Of a stretch of 64,000 nucleotides of DNA, positions 1-8,146 are shown piece after piece. The stretch's first letter is position 1; each line of letters begins with the position of its first letter. Below the pieces are notes generated by a model. It was not told where the DNA came from. It did not search any database and saw only the letters and a program-made list of their open reading frames with translations. Source of the stretch: Bacteroidales bacterium (GTDB lineage Bacteria > Bacteroidota > Bacteroidia > Bacteroidales > UBA10428); NCBI GenBank assembly GCA_035299085.1, contig DATGXG010000048.1, positions 166,972 to 230,971 on the forward strand, read 5' to 3'. The translations under genes and the position numbers were made by a program.

Positions 1-84
1 CATGGAGTGCTGGGTGCATTATTTTATTACGTGGTTCTTCAAAGGGATGCATGGCTAGAATTTTTTTCAATTCTCAATAAATAA
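1..84 (+). CDS. C-terminal fragment of a possible membrane protein, cut by window start
   Basis: Frame 1 is open from the first base to a TAA at 82-84 and encodes 27 residues beginning HGVLGALFYYVVLQRDAW. The hydrophobic stretch followed by a charged tail looks like the last membrane helix of an integral membrane protein. The family cannot be identified from so short a piece. The frame could also be chance; nothing else supports it. Confidence 0.35.
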   Translation, partial: HGVLGALFYYVVLQRDAWLEFFSILNK

Positions 85-170
85 AGTTACAGCGGTAAAT
101 TTGACAATTTTACGGAGGAAACATTTGATGAATTATAAAAGAAATTTAACAGCATTCAATCATATTAATA

Positions 171-204
171 CGACGCTGACAGGTCTGCGACGCTGTCAGG
201 TCTT
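171..204. repeat. GACGCTG-ACAGGTCT dispersed repeat, copy 1
   Basis: Two near-identical 17-base units lie in tandem, differing only by CTGACAGG versus CTGTCAGG. The same double unit recurs at 722-755, and related sequence lies at 60773-60832 and 49970-50001. The copy sits 12 bases upstream of the VOC gene start. Confidence 0.7.
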
Positions 205-216
205 AAATCTGAACAA

Positions 217-606
217 ATGAAAATTGATCACATAGCGCTCTGGGTTGACGATCTTGAAAAGATGCGCCTGTTTTATTTGAAGTATTTTGATGCCGTCAGC
301 AGTGAGAAATATACAAATGATAAAAAAGGGTTTTCATCTTATTTCTTAACTTTCAAAGACGGAGAAACACGCCTTGAAATCATGAACAGGACAGACATTG
401 TTGACGAGCCGGTTAAAAGGGGATTTATGAAAGGCTTCGCTCATCTTTCGTTTTCTGTGGGAAGTAAGGAGCTTGTAAACCAATTAACCGAAAAACTTCG
501 TGCCGATCATTTTACAATTGCCGGGGAACCCCGTACGACAGGAGACGGATATTATGAGAGCGTGGTGTTGGATCCGGAAGGGAATTGGGTGGAGATAACG
601 ATATGA
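217..606 (+). CDS. VOC (glyoxalase/bleomycin-resistance fold) family protein
   Basis: A 129-residue single-domain protein of the vicinal-oxygen-chelate superfamily. It starts MKIDHIALWVDDLEKM and contains LEIM near residue 55, FAHLSFSV near 75 and ends NWVEITI. These give the usual H-E-H-E metal ligands of glyoxalase I-type proteins, so a metal-dependent enzyme is likely (lactoylglutathione lyase-like, isomerase or resistance protein). The fold does not fix the substrate. It is a single gene preceded by a dispersed repeat, and the gene to its right is on the opposite strand. Confidence 0.85.
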   Translation: MKIDHIALWVDDLEKMRLFYLKYFDAVSSEKYTNDKKGFSSYFLTFKDGETRLEIMNRTDIVDEPVKRGFMKGFAHLSFSVGSKELVNQLTEKLRADHFTIAGEPRTTGDGYYESVVLDPEGNWVEITI

Positions 607-721
607 TATATCATGCATAGTTACAAAATACACTTATCAGAGATATTTTATTAATATGCTATTTAACTGTCAGTTACGTTTAGACGAAGTCAAAGACTTC
701 GCCTGGCACATTTTTAAACAC

Positions 722-755
722 CGACGCTGTCAGGTCTGCGACGCTGACAAGTCTT
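722..755. repeat. GACGCTG-ACAGGTCT dispersed repeat, copy 2 (encodes B3/B4 C-terminus)
   Basis: Same tandem double unit as at 171-204. The leftward B3/B4 gene reads into it and stops at the TGA complementary to 730-732, inside the repeat. Its last residues (QDLSASQT) are therefore repeat-encoded. Confidence 0.75.
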
Positions 756-1407
756 GCTTCATTGTTCCCGCGCCGGCATGAAGTTTTAACATATCACAGG
801 CATAATCCATTGCTTGCTGAAGGTGTTCCGTTCCCGCGAACGCATAGATAACCCAGAGAATATGAGTTGTTTCAGGTCGAATAGAAGTACGTTCCTCGTC
901 GCTCGTCGGATTGCCGATCGGGCCTTTTGAATCGCGCAAAACAGGCAGGTTTTCTATATTCAGCAGCCCGCGCCCGATGCCGTTATATATTTCATCTGCA
1001 CGACCCATACTCAGTTCAACCGTACCTTCAATATAAGCAGCATCAAAGCCGCCAATTGAAAAACCGGTTTTCAGCGATACCAGGTTAATAATATCCACAA
1101 GTGTATTGATCTGATACAAATCCTGACCTTTCACAATACGGCGCATAAGGGCTTCTGCACTGGGCCGATACCGGCTCGGATCTTTGCCGCATAAGGAATA
1201 CATTTTTCTGGTGGCAGCAACCTGTGGCTGATCTTTTATCGCTTCAAATGACAGTGATTGTCTTATATGGGTAGTACTGTTTTGGATTTCGTTCCACAAT
1301 TCAGCATTGTAACTGCTGTTCGTGACCTTGCCTTCAATTATACCCAGAGTAACCAGGGGATTTAAATCCCTGATGACCTTACCGATCTTTACTTCGATGG
1401 AATTCAT
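730..1407 (-). CDS. B3/B4 domain protein (PheT-like tRNA-editing domain)
   Basis: A 225-residue stand-alone version of the B3/B4 domain found in the beta chain of phenylalanyl-tRNA synthetase, where it hydrolyses mischarged Tyr-tRNA. Recognisable segments are the TRKMYSLCGKDPSRYRPSAE block and the DIINLVSLKTGFSIGGFD block. It lacks every other PheT domain, so it is not a synthetase. Free B3/B4 proteins are inferred to be trans-editing or amino-acid-binding proteins. It lies 49 bases downstream of the class I aldolase on the same strand, probably one transcript. Its last eight residues and stop codon come from the dispersed repeat at 722-755, so the C-terminus is probably not ancestral. Confidence 0.8.
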   Translation of the reverse strand: MNSIEVKIGKVIRDLNPLVTLGIIEGKVTNSSYNAELWNEIQNSTTHIRQSLSFEAIKDQPQVAATRKMYSLCGKDPSRYRPSAEALMRRIVKGQDLYQINTLVDIINLVSLKTGFSIGGFDAAYIEGTVELSMGRADEIYNGIGRGLLNIENLPVLRDSKGPIGNPTSDEERTSIRPETTHILWVIYAFAGTEHLQQAMDYACDMLKLHAGAGTMKQDLSASQT

Positions 1408-1456
1408 ATTTCATCCTGTGAAAAGTTAAAAATACGAAATCCTCCTGTAAATAAAA

Positions 1457-2515
1457 TCAGGCAAGCGTTATACTGTCGTCAAGATAAACATCCTGAACAG
1501 TATTCAATAATCCGACGCCCTCGTTAAAAGGCCGCTGAAAAGCTTTCCTTCCCAGTATCAAACCCATACCTCCTGCTCTTTTATTTACTACAGCCGTTAC
1601 AACAGCCTCCTGCAAATCGCTTTTTCCAAGACTCTCTCCACCGCTGTTAATCAGTCCAACGCGACCGCTATAGCAGTTCAACACCTGGTACCTGGTAAGA
1701 TCAATGGGATGATCGGTTGTGAGTTTTTCATATACCAGCTTATTTGTCTTTCCCTGATTTGTGGCCAGGAAGCCGCCATTATTCACAGGCAGCTTCTGTT
1801 TTATTATGTCGGCCTGGATGGTTACACCGAGGTGATTAGCCTGTCCTGTTAAATCAGCCGATGTATGATAATCTTTCCCGCCTGTTTTAAAAGCATTGTT
1901 CCGGGTGTAACACCAGAGGATGGTTGCCATGCCCATATCATGCGCCAGTTGGAAGGCAGTTGATACTTCCTGCAATTGTCTTGTACTTTCTTCACTGCCC
2001 CAGTAAACAGTGGCTCCTATTGCAACAGCCCCCATTTCCCATGCGCTTTTAACAGTGCCATAAAGAACCTGGTCATAGCGGTTGGGCATGCTCAGCAGCT
2101 CATTGTGATTGATTTTTACTATGAAGGGAATTTTGTGGGCATATTTACGACTCATTATGCCAAGAACGCCGTATGTGGATGCCACAGCATTACATCCTCC
2201 TTCGATAGCCAGCTTTATGATGTTCTCAGGGTCAAAATAAATCGGGTTTACTGCAAATGCAGATCCTGCGCTGTGTTCAACACCCTGATCGACCGGCAGA
2301 ATACTGCAGAAACCGGTATTCGAGAGCCGTCCATGCTGAAGCAACGCCTGAAGGCTGCGCAGTACCTGGTTATTGCGGTTGCTGTTCATCCAGATTTCAT
2401 CAACGTGATTACCTGAGGGAGTATGAATTACAGTACTGTCGATCGTATTGCAGGTATGGTTAAGAAGTCCGTCTGCCTTTTCCCCGAGTATCTCAATTAT
2501 CTTGCTGTTTGCCAT
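1457..2515 (-). CDS. fbaB: Class I fructose-bisphosphate aldolase (FbaB/DhnA type)
   Basis: A 352-residue enzyme of the archaeal/bacterial class I aldolase family, which cleaves fructose 1,6-bisphosphate to dihydroxyacetone phosphate and glyceraldehyde 3-phosphate through a lysine Schiff base. Family marks are [16 protein letters not shown] near residue 75, [14 protein letters not shown], the [21 protein letters not shown] block carrying the Schiff-base lysine region, and the phosphate-binding NSGGESLG and [12 protein letters not shown] segments. Length is normal. It is the first gene of a leftward pair with the B3/B4 protein. An antisense open frame (1976-2416) is judged a shadow. Confidence 0.9.
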   Translation of the reverse strand: MANSKIIEILGEKADGLLNHTCNTIDSTVIHTPSGNHVDEIWMNSNRNNQVLRSLQALLQHGRLSNTGFCSILPVDQGVEHSAGSAFAVNPIYFDPENIIKLAIEGGCNAVASTYGVLGIMSRKYAHKIPFIVKINHNELLSMPNRYDQVLYGTVKSAWEMGAVAIGATVYWGSEESTRQLQEVSTAFQLAHDMGMATILWCYTRNNAFKTGGKDYHTSADLTGQANHLGVTIQADIIKQKLPVNNGGFLATNQGKTNKLVYEKLTTDHPIDLTRYQVLNCYSGRVGLINSGGESLGKSDLQEAVVTAVVNKRAGGMGLILGRKAFQRPFNEGVGLLNTVQDVYLDDSITLA

Positions 2516-2587
2516 GGTTTTGTTTTATATAAGGAAACATAATAAAGGAGGGATGGTTTAAGCGGGATGCTGGATACTGATAAAGAT

Positions 2588-2792
2588 CGTCATTGCGAGG
2601 AGCGTGAATCGACAATGATTATAGAAATAATTAATTGCGACGAAGCAATCTACCCGAACAGGAACGGCGCTTCAAAGAGTCACTTTATGTAAATAAAGTC
2701 TGTCTTGGCAAGGCTCATCCTGTGCGGTCAGATTGCTTCGTCGCGATACATTTTGGTATAATCAATTATAATTCATGCTCCTCGCAATGACG
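2588..2792. repeat. Palindromic intergenic element, CGTCATTGCGAGGAGC type (copy 1)
   Basis: A 205-base element bounded by 16-base perfect terminal inverted repeats, CGTCATTGCGAGGAGC and its complement. Inside is a second inverted pair, GCGACGAAGCAATCT and AGATTGCTTCGTCGC. The whole could fold into a long hairpin. It fills half of the 422-base divergent gap (2516-2937) between the aldolase and the aldo/keto reductase-like gene. I see no ORF in it. The rest of the gap is AT-rich and should hold both promoters. Confidence 0.9.
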
Positions 2793-2937
2793 GATTACCT
2801 AAGTTAATTTATTGTTAATATAAGCCAATGCCGAACAATCAATTCCAATTCTGTTTAATTTCATTGCATCAAACGCAAAACAGAATTTACTACCTTTCAC
2901 ATTATTTAATAAACCTATTCAACATATCCAAAACATT

Positions 2938-4134
2938 ATGAACACCAATAGTCGCAGGTCTTTCCTTAAAAACAGCTTTATAGGCATATCCGGCACGGCA
3001 CTGATTCCTTCAATAACCGCATCTGCCGGCGTGAAAACAATAAATGAACTTCCGGTCCGCAAGCTCGGTAAAACCGGGATTCAGGTTCCGCTGATCAGCA
3101 TGGGGACAAGTGGCGCCTCAAGTACTGGATTTATAAAAGCAGCCTATGATGCCGGAATCAGGTTATTCTTTTCTGCAACCTATTATGGTGAGGGGAATAA
3201 TGAAATCCTTGTCGGCCAGGCCCTGAAAGACATACCCCGGAGCAGCTACATGGTTGGAACTGCTGCATCACCCGATGGTATGGATATGCGTTCAGGTACC
3301 CTTTCTGCTGCTTTTACCAGTGAAGGATATATTAAGAAAGCAGAAGAAAGCCTTAAACGTTTTGGCATGGAACAAATCGACTTTGTGCTTCTTCCTTTCG
3401 CCGGCAAAAAAGAAACCGTTCTGCATGAAGGGGTTTTGAAAGCCTTTGAGCAGCTTAAAAAGCAGGGTAAGGTAAAGTATGTGGGAATCGCTTCGCATTC
3501 CGACAGCATTGAGGCATTGGACGCAGCGGCTTCATCGGATATCTACGATGTAGCCATGATTGGTTACAATTTCAAGAGTCCGGATCTTGAAGCCTATAAC
3601 CAGGCCATTAAGCGGGCTGCCAAAGCAGGGATCGGGATTGTTGGCATGAAAACTACTGCAGGTGCAGGAAGGAATAAAACAGGTCCGGCTGTTAATGTGA
3701 CGGCAGCCCTGAAATGGGTTTTAAAAAATGAGGATATTACAAGCATTGTCTCCGGTATGTCATCGTTGGATGAACTTCAGAAGAACATGGCCATGCTGAA
3801 GAACCTGAACATGACCGAACAGGAAATCAACGACCTGAAACTGGCTTCAGTTGAAATGAATAAGGGACTGTATTGCAGGCAGTGTAAGGAATGCATTCCA
3901 CAGTGTCCGAATGAGCTGGATATTCCCACTCTCATGAGAAGCTACATGTATGCTTACGGCTATAAAAACAGGGAACAGGCCTGGTATACGCTGGCAGACG
4001 CCGGAATTAAAGGCAATCCCTGCAGTTCTTGCGACGGCTGTAATGTGAATTGCAGCAGTGGATTTGATGTAAAAGAGAGGATTACCGATATCGCCAGGCT
4101 AAGTGATGTGCCGGTGGAGTTTGTGAGGGCGTGA
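2938..4134 (+). CDS. Tat-exported aldo/keto reductase-like protein with C-terminal 4Fe-4S domain
   Basis: A 398-residue protein. Residues 1-30 form a twin-arginine signal (NSRRSFLKNSF, hydrophobic stretch, ITASAG). Residues 40-300 resemble the aldo/keto reductase barrel (VRKLGKTGIQVPLISMGTSG). A C-terminal ferredoxin-like part has CRQCKECIPQCP near residue 313 and CSSCDGCNVNC near 362, enough for two clusters. The usual AKR tetrad looks lost: the FDTA Asp position reads FSATYYG, the catalytic Lys position reads VGTAAS, and the His position reads FVLLPFAG. Only the Tyr seems kept. It may therefore do different chemistry from classical AKRs or be an electron-transfer or binding protein. It is flanked on both sides by palindromic elements. 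Confidence 0.85.
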   Translation: MNTNSRRSFLKNSFIGISGTALIPSITASAGVKTINELPVRKLGKTGIQVPLISMGTSGASSTGFIKAAYDAGIRLFFSATYYGEGNNEILVGQALKDIPRSSYMVGTAASPDGMDMRSGTLSAAFTSEGYIKKAEESLKRFGMEQIDFVLLPFAGKKETVLHEGVLKAFEQLKKQGKVKYVGIASHSDSIEALDAAASSDIYDVAMIGYNFKSPDLEAYNQAIKRAAKAGIGIVGMKTTAGAGRNKTGPAVNVTAALKWVLKNEDITSIVSGMSSLDELQKNMAMLKNLNMTEQEINDLKLASVEMNKGLYCRQCKECIPQCPNELDIPTLMRSYMYAYGYKNREQAWYTLADAGIKGNPCSSCDGCNVNCSSGFDVKERITDIARLSDVPVEFVRA

Positions 4135-4142
4135 ATATTGAA

Positions 4143-4324
4143 CGTCATTGCGAGCCTTCGATTCCTGCGAAGACGAAGCAATCTGCCCGAACAGGCAGGA
4201 CCTTATCAGGAGATATACATCGGTACCTATTTCTTTTGGCAAGGGTTTTCCTGTGCTGACAGATTGCTTCGTCGACTAAATATACTGGTATAATCAGAGT
4301 TATTTCTGGCTCCTCGCAATGACG
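4143..4324. repeat. Palindromic intergenic element (copy 2, CTTCGATTCCTGCGAAG variant)
   Basis: A 182-base element starting CGTCATTGCGAG and ending GCTCCTCGCAATGACG, with the inner GACGAAGCAATCTG / CAGATTGCTTCGTC pair. The left arm carries an extra small hairpin, CTTCGATTCCTGCGAAG, shared with the copy at 6262 but absent from the others, so there are at least two subfamilies. It lies between two convergent genes, 8 bases after one stop and 9 bases before the other. It could serve as a two-way terminator. Confidence 0.9.
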
Positions 4325-4333
4325 GGCTTTTGG

Positions 4334-4765
4334 CTACGGTTTATCCACAAGAACCTTCCACTCTCCGTTCTTCTGCTTCTTCCAGGTGGCGAGGTAAATG
4401 CCGTGTGATTCGACAATTCCCCCGTTGCCTGGCATGCGGGTTGTCCATTTTCCGTAGGTGGAACCCAGATCCCCTGATACGTCTGCTCCCTCAGCATGCC
4501 AAGTGCACAGGAAACCGGGCTGATTCATCAGGCCTTTCCAATAGTTTTCCAGATTTGCATGGCCTTTTATTATAAGGGTTCCGTTTACTGCAAATCCCAT
4601 ACTGTCATAGAAAGCAGCCATTTTCACAGGATCATTTGATGAACAGGCAAGTTGCCAAAGGCTATCGGCTTCCAGTAACCTGGCGATATCTGGATTTACA
4701 ATTTCCGGAGCTTTTTTACATGAAGTAATCAAAGCCAGCAGGCAGATTAGAGTGTACCATTTCAT
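4334..4765 (-). CDS. Secreted SnoaL/DUF4440-like lipoprotein
   Basis: A 143-residue protein with a lipoprotein signal (MKWYTLICLLALITSCKK, lipobox ITSC) and one NTF2-like domain of the DUF4440/SnoaL type, ending EWKVLVDKP. NTF2-like domains can be small-molecule-binding or isomerase-like; no substrate can be assigned. A clear paralogue with the same ending lies at 55635-56084. It converges with the aldo/keto reductase-like gene across a palindromic element. Confidence 0.75.
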   Translation of the reverse strand: MKWYTLICLLALITSCKKAPEIVNPDIARLLEADSLWQLACSSNDPVKMAAFYDSMGFAVNGTLIIKGHANLENYWKGLMNQPGFLCTWHAEGADVSGDLGSTYGKWTTRMPGNGGIVESHGIYLATWKKQKNGEWKVLVDKP

Positions 4766-4918
4766 GAGAAGTGAAATTGAGATTACACTTAAAAGTACAA
4801 TTAATTTTCGTTATACAAAACCGAACGGAATACCGGCTCTTCGCAACATAACATCGGATATATTTGTTATACACATGGTTGCCAGCCGGCCTCGTTAACA
4901 GAAATATTCAATTCAATT

Positions 4919-5761
4919 ATGCATCAACCAAACCATAAGTCATATGCCCTGATAACCGGTGCCAGCAGGGGACTGGGAAAAGAGATTGCCGAAGAACTGG
5001 CTATGAGAGGGATTAACCTTCTGCTGGTTTCACTCAAAAATGAAGGACTTGCTGATCTCGGGCATCAATTATCTAAAAGAAATAAAATAGAAGTAAAACA
5101 TATTGAAGCAGATCTTTGTGAATCAAACACCGTATTTCATATAGCGGAATGGGCTAAGGCAGCGGGACCTGTCAGCATACTTGTGAACAATGCCGGTATG
5201 GGCGGCACATATGCTTTTGAACAGGCGCCGGTTGAATATATTGACAATATCATCCAGCTTAACATCAGGGCCACGTCCCTCCTCACCCGGTTAATGCTGC
5301 CTGTTCTGAAATGCCAGCCCAGTGCTTATATATTGAATGTATCGAGTCTTGCTTCCTTTTCACCTGTGGCTTATAAAACCGTGTATCCGGCATCCAAAGC
5401 GTTTATATGGTCGTTTTCAAGAGGACTTTATGAAGAGCTTAAAAATACAAGTGTTTTTGTAAGTGTTGTTCATCCGGGACCTATGCGCACAAATGCCGAT
5501 GTTACAAACCGCATTGCAAGTCAAAGTCTGGTTGGCCGGCTTGGAGTTATGTCAACCCGTGAAACAGCCACGATTGCTGTAAACAAGCTTTTCGCAAGAA
5601 GAACACTTATAATTCCGGGCTTTTTTAATAAAGTTAACTGGCTGATGACAAAGATTTTCCCCCTGTGGTTGAGGCTTATTGTTCTATCTAAGGTGATGAA
5701 AAAGGAAATCCGGCCATTCAGTGTTATAATAAACCGGACACCGGTCAAACATAATCTTTAA
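4919..5761 (+). CDS. Short-chain dehydrogenase/reductase
   Basis: A 280-residue classical SDR. It has the cofactor loop ALITGASRGLGKEIAEEL near residue 10, NNAGMGG near 94, the catalytic Ser in NVSSLASF and the Tyr-x3-Lys in VYPASKAF near 160. The G-x3-G-x-G loop without a following acidic residue suggests NADPH. It belongs to the ketoacyl or sterol reductase-like SDRs; substrate unknown. The C-terminal 40 residues are hydrophobic and basic (WLMTKIFPLWLRLIVLSKVM), suggesting membrane contact. The NUDIX gene follows after 23 bases on the same strand. Confidence 0.85.
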   Translation: MHQPNHKSYALITGASRGLGKEIAEELAMRGINLLLVSLKNEGLADLGHQLSKRNKIEVKHIEADLCESNTVFHIAEWAKAAGPVSILVNNAGMGGTYAFEQAPVEYIDNIIQLNIRATSLLTRLMLPVLKCQPSAYILNVSSLASFSPVAYKTVYPASKAFIWSFSRGLYEELKNTSVFVSVVHPGPMRTNADVTNRIASQSLVGRLGVMSTRETATIAVNKLFARRTLIIPGFFNKVNWLMTKIFPLWLRLIVLSKVMKKEIRPFSVIINRTPVKHNL

Positions 5762-5784
5762 CTTTACCGGAAATACAGCCTATT

Positions 5785-6255
5785 ATGAAAAAGAGCGCCG
5801 GAATCCTTGTTTACAGGTTAAAAAAGGATAAACCTGAGGTTTTGCTTGTACATCCGGGAGGGCCTTTTTACAAAAACAAAGATATCAGCACATGGACTAT
5901 CCCAAAGGGAGAATTCGACGATAACGAAGATGCTTTTGAAGCTGCAAAGCGTGAATTTCTTGAAGAAACCGGTTATGAAATTGAGGGAAATTACATTCAG
6001 CTGTCGCCTGTAAAACAGAACGGCGGAAAATGGGTGCATGCCTGGGCGGTTGAATGCGATCTTGATACGGATAATATTTGCAGCAATACATTCACATTGG
6101 AATGGCCTCCAAAATCGGGTAAAAAGCAGGACTTTCCGGAAATCGACAAAGCCGGCTGGTTTACAATTGAACAGGCACGTGAAAAGATACTGAACGGGCA
6201 GATACCGATACTGGAGGAGTTGATGCAAAACGTTATTGCGAGGAGCGGGGCGTAA
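5785..6255 (+). CDS. NUDIX hydrolase
   Basis: A 156-residue NUDIX protein of the AP4A-hydrolase/MutT-like group. The Nudix box begins GEFDDNEDAFEAAKREFLEE near residue 47 and matches G-x5-E-x7-REUxEExGU in full, so it should be an active Mg-dependent pyrophosphohydrolase. The early segment STWTIPKGE is typical of the subgroup that hydrolyses dinucleoside polyphosphates. Its last seven residues (VIARSGA) and stop lie in a left-end fragment of the palindromic element at 6231-6247, so the C-terminus appears to have been replaced by repeat sequence. Confidence 0.85.
   Translation: MKKSAGILVYRLKKDKPEVLLVHPGGPFYKNKDISTWTIPKGEFDDNEDAFEAAKREFLEETGYEIEGNYIQLSPVKQNGGKWVHAWAVECDLDTDNICSNTFTLEWPPKSGKKQDFPEIDKAGWFTIEQAREKILNGQIPILEELMQNVIARSGA
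6231..6247. repeat. Left-end fragment of the palindromic element inside the NUDIX gene
   Basis: Seventeen bases match the element terminus CGTCATTGCGAGGAGCG with one change (T for the first C of CATT). It encodes the end of the NUDIX protein. A full element follows 14 bases later. Confidence 0.7.
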
Positions 6256-6261
6256 CCCAGC

Positions 6262-6445
6262 CGTCATTGCGAGACTTCGATTCCTGCGAAGTCGAAGCAA
6301 TCTGCCAGCGCAGGAAATACCTCGCCAAGACAGACTCCAGGACCTCAAAGTAGGTCTTTGCCATGCCCTGCCTGTTCGGGCAGATTGCTTCGTCGCATTT
6401 TCATACTACTATAATCAGGTGTTTACCACGCTCCTCGCAATGACG
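6262..6445. repeat. Palindromic intergenic element (copy 3, CTTCGATTCCTGCGAAG variant)
   Basis: A 184-base element with outer arms CGTCATTGCGAG and CTCGCAATGACG, and inner arms GTCGAAGCAATCTGCC and GGGCAGATTGCTTCGTC. It carries the same extra left-arm hairpin as the copy at 4143. It separates two genes on the same strand. Confidence 0.88.
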
Positions 6446-6494
6446 TTTGCCTGAACCTTTAAACTCTTCAACTTGTTCCTTCCAAAACAAGGAA

Positions 6495-8078
6495 ATGAAT
6501 CCAACCCCGTTCAATGAAATCAATCCAGACATCACATCAGGCCGGAACCGGTCATACTGGACAATCTCATCAAAGCCTATCCAATTTGAAACGCTTAAAA
6601 AGAACATGGAAACCGATATACTGGTTATAGGCGGGGGTATTTCAGGATTAACTACAGCATATTGTCTTTCCAGGTCTGGCCGCAAGGTTGTGCTTGTTGA
6701 AGACGGATTTATCGGCAGCGGGGAATCAGGACGCACAACGGCCCATATAACCTATGCTCTTGATGACCGGTATTCAGAAATAGAAAACATGTTCGGTCAT
6801 GAAAAAGCGCTTCTGGCAGCTAACAGCCATATGACGGCCATTCAATGGATCAATTCCGTTATCCACACTGAAAGCATCAGCTGTCATTTTAAAAGGGTTC
6901 CCGGTTACCTGTTCCTGCACAATTCAGATAAAATTGAAACCCTTGAGAAGGAGTACCAGGTCACCAAAAGTCTTGGTCTTTATACCGATGTTCTTCCTGA
7001 AACACCCGGAGTATCAGCGCTTATTGAAAAACGTTGCATTAAATTCCCTGGCCAGGCACAGTTTCATATTTTGATGTACTTAAAAGGACTTTCAGAAGCA
7101 TTTATCAGGAAAGGAGGCAAAATTTTCACCGAATCCGGGGCTGAAAACATAACAAAAGAAGGAGCCACAGTCAACGGATATAAGGTAAAAGCCAGCCAGA
7201 TTGTTGTAGCCACAAATTCTCCTGTAAATGACCTGGTGACAATGCACACAAAGCAATATACATATCGCACATATGTGATTGCAGCCAGTATCCGGAAGGG
7301 ATCTCTTCCCTATTCACTCTGGTGGGATACCGGGGGCCAGCAGTCGAAATGGGTTACCAAGCCCTATCATTACGTGCGTCTTGAAGAATTTGATGAGAAG
7401 TTTGATCTTCTGATCGCGGGTGGCGAAGATCATAAAATCGGGCAGGCAGATAAAGAGAATATACCCGAACAGAACAGGTATGAAAACCTTGTAGCATGGA
7501 CTCGTAAACATTTTCCGGCTGTTGAAACAATTGCCTATAAATGGTCAGGCCAGGTGATGGAGCCTGTGGATTCACTGGCATTCATCGGGAAGAATCCGGG
7601 TGATGAAAACATTTACATTATTACTGGTCACTCAGGTAACGGTATGACATATGGCACCATTGGCGGAATGCTGGTTTCGGATATGATACTGGGAAAGAAG
7701 AATATTTGGGAATCGCTTTATGATCCATCAAGAAAACCTACCCATGCAGGCGGTGATTTCGTGAAAGAGGCAGTGAACATGGCTGCCCAATACTCCGACT
7801 GGATTTCAGCAGGGGATGTAAAAGAACTGGCAGATTTGAAACCGAGGCAAGGTGGTATATTTACATCAGGATTAAAAAAAGTAGCTGTATACAGGGATGA
7901 CATGAGCATATTGCACGCCTTTAGTGCGGTATGTCCGCATCTTGGCGGAATTTTACGCTGGAATGCGGATGAAATGTCATTTGATTGCCCGGCACATGGT
8001 TCAAGGTTCACAACCGGTGGAAAAGTAATTAACGGACCGTCGCAATCCGATCTTAAAAAAATAGAAATTAAGGAATAA
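6495..8078 (+). CDS. FAD-dependent oxidoreductase with C-terminal Rieske domain
   Basis: A 527-residue two-domain protein. The N-terminal DAO-type flavoprotein has DILVIGGGISGLTTAYCLS for FAD binding near residue 37, and a C-terminal GHSGNGMTYG flavin loop. Residues from about 475 form a Rieske [2Fe-2S] domain with CPHLGG near 479 and CPAHGSRF near 498, giving both Cys-His ligand pairs. The architecture matches the YhfW-like family; substrate unknown, probably an amine or similar oxidised with electron transfer through the Rieske centre. I chose the ATG at 6495 (preceded by AAGGAA) over a TTG at 6447, because the extra residues would begin right at the upstream repeat. Confidence 0.88.
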   Translation: MNPTPFNEINPDITSGRNRSYWTISSKPIQFETLKKNMETDILVIGGGISGLTTAYCLSRSGRKVVLVEDGFIGSGESGRTTAHITYALDDRYSEIENMFGHEKALLAANSHMTAIQWINSVIHTESISCHFKRVPGYLFLHNSDKIETLEKEYQVTKSLGLYTDVLPETPGVSALIEKRCIKFPGQAQFHILMYLKGLSEAFIRKGGKIFTESGAENITKEGATVNGYKVKASQIVVATNSPVNDLVTMHTKQYTYRTYVIAASIRKGSLPYSLWWDTGGQQSKWVTKPYHYVRLEEFDEKFDLLIAGGEDHKIGQADKENIPEQNRYENLVAWTRKHFPAVETIAYKWSGQVMEPVDSLAFIGKNPGDENIYIITGHSGNGMTYGTIGGMLVSDMILGKKNIWESLYDPSRKPTHAGGDFVKEAVNMAAQYSDWISAGDVKELADLKPRQGGIFTSGLKKVAVYRDDMSILHAFSAVCPHLGGILRWNADEMSFDCPAHGSRFTTGGKVINGPSQSDLKKIEIKE

Positions 8079-8083
8079 TTTTC

Positions 8084-8091
8084 TATTTTTG
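8084..8091 (+). promoter_or_regulatory. Possible Bacteroidota -7 box (TATTTTTG)
   Basis: It matches TAnnTTTG and lies 56 bases before the ATG at 8147. No convincing -33 TTG is seen at the expected distance, so support is weak. Confidence 0.3.
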
Positions 8092-8146
8092 AAAGGGTTT
8101 CTTATCTGTATACCCACAAATCAACATTTCGCTTTACTGTTTTCAT

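Noticed and set aside
1976..2416. Antisense open frame of 146 codons inside the aldolase gene
   Set aside because: It lies entirely opposite a strongly conserved enzyme, is Cys/His-rich with no family pattern, and is best explained as a shadow frame.
4334..4765. Ketosteroid isomerase function
   Set aside because: Only the NTF2-like fold is supported; the catalytic residues of ketosteroid isomerase could not be identified.
5818..6348. Antisense open frame of 176 codons over the NUDIX gene and the neighbouring repeat
   Set aside because: It covers the NUDIX box in reverse and part of a palindromic element; no domain pattern is visible.
6447..6494. TTG start for the FAD/Rieske gene
   Set aside because: It begins 2 bases after a repeat end, has no ribosome-binding context, and a well-placed ATG follows at 6495.
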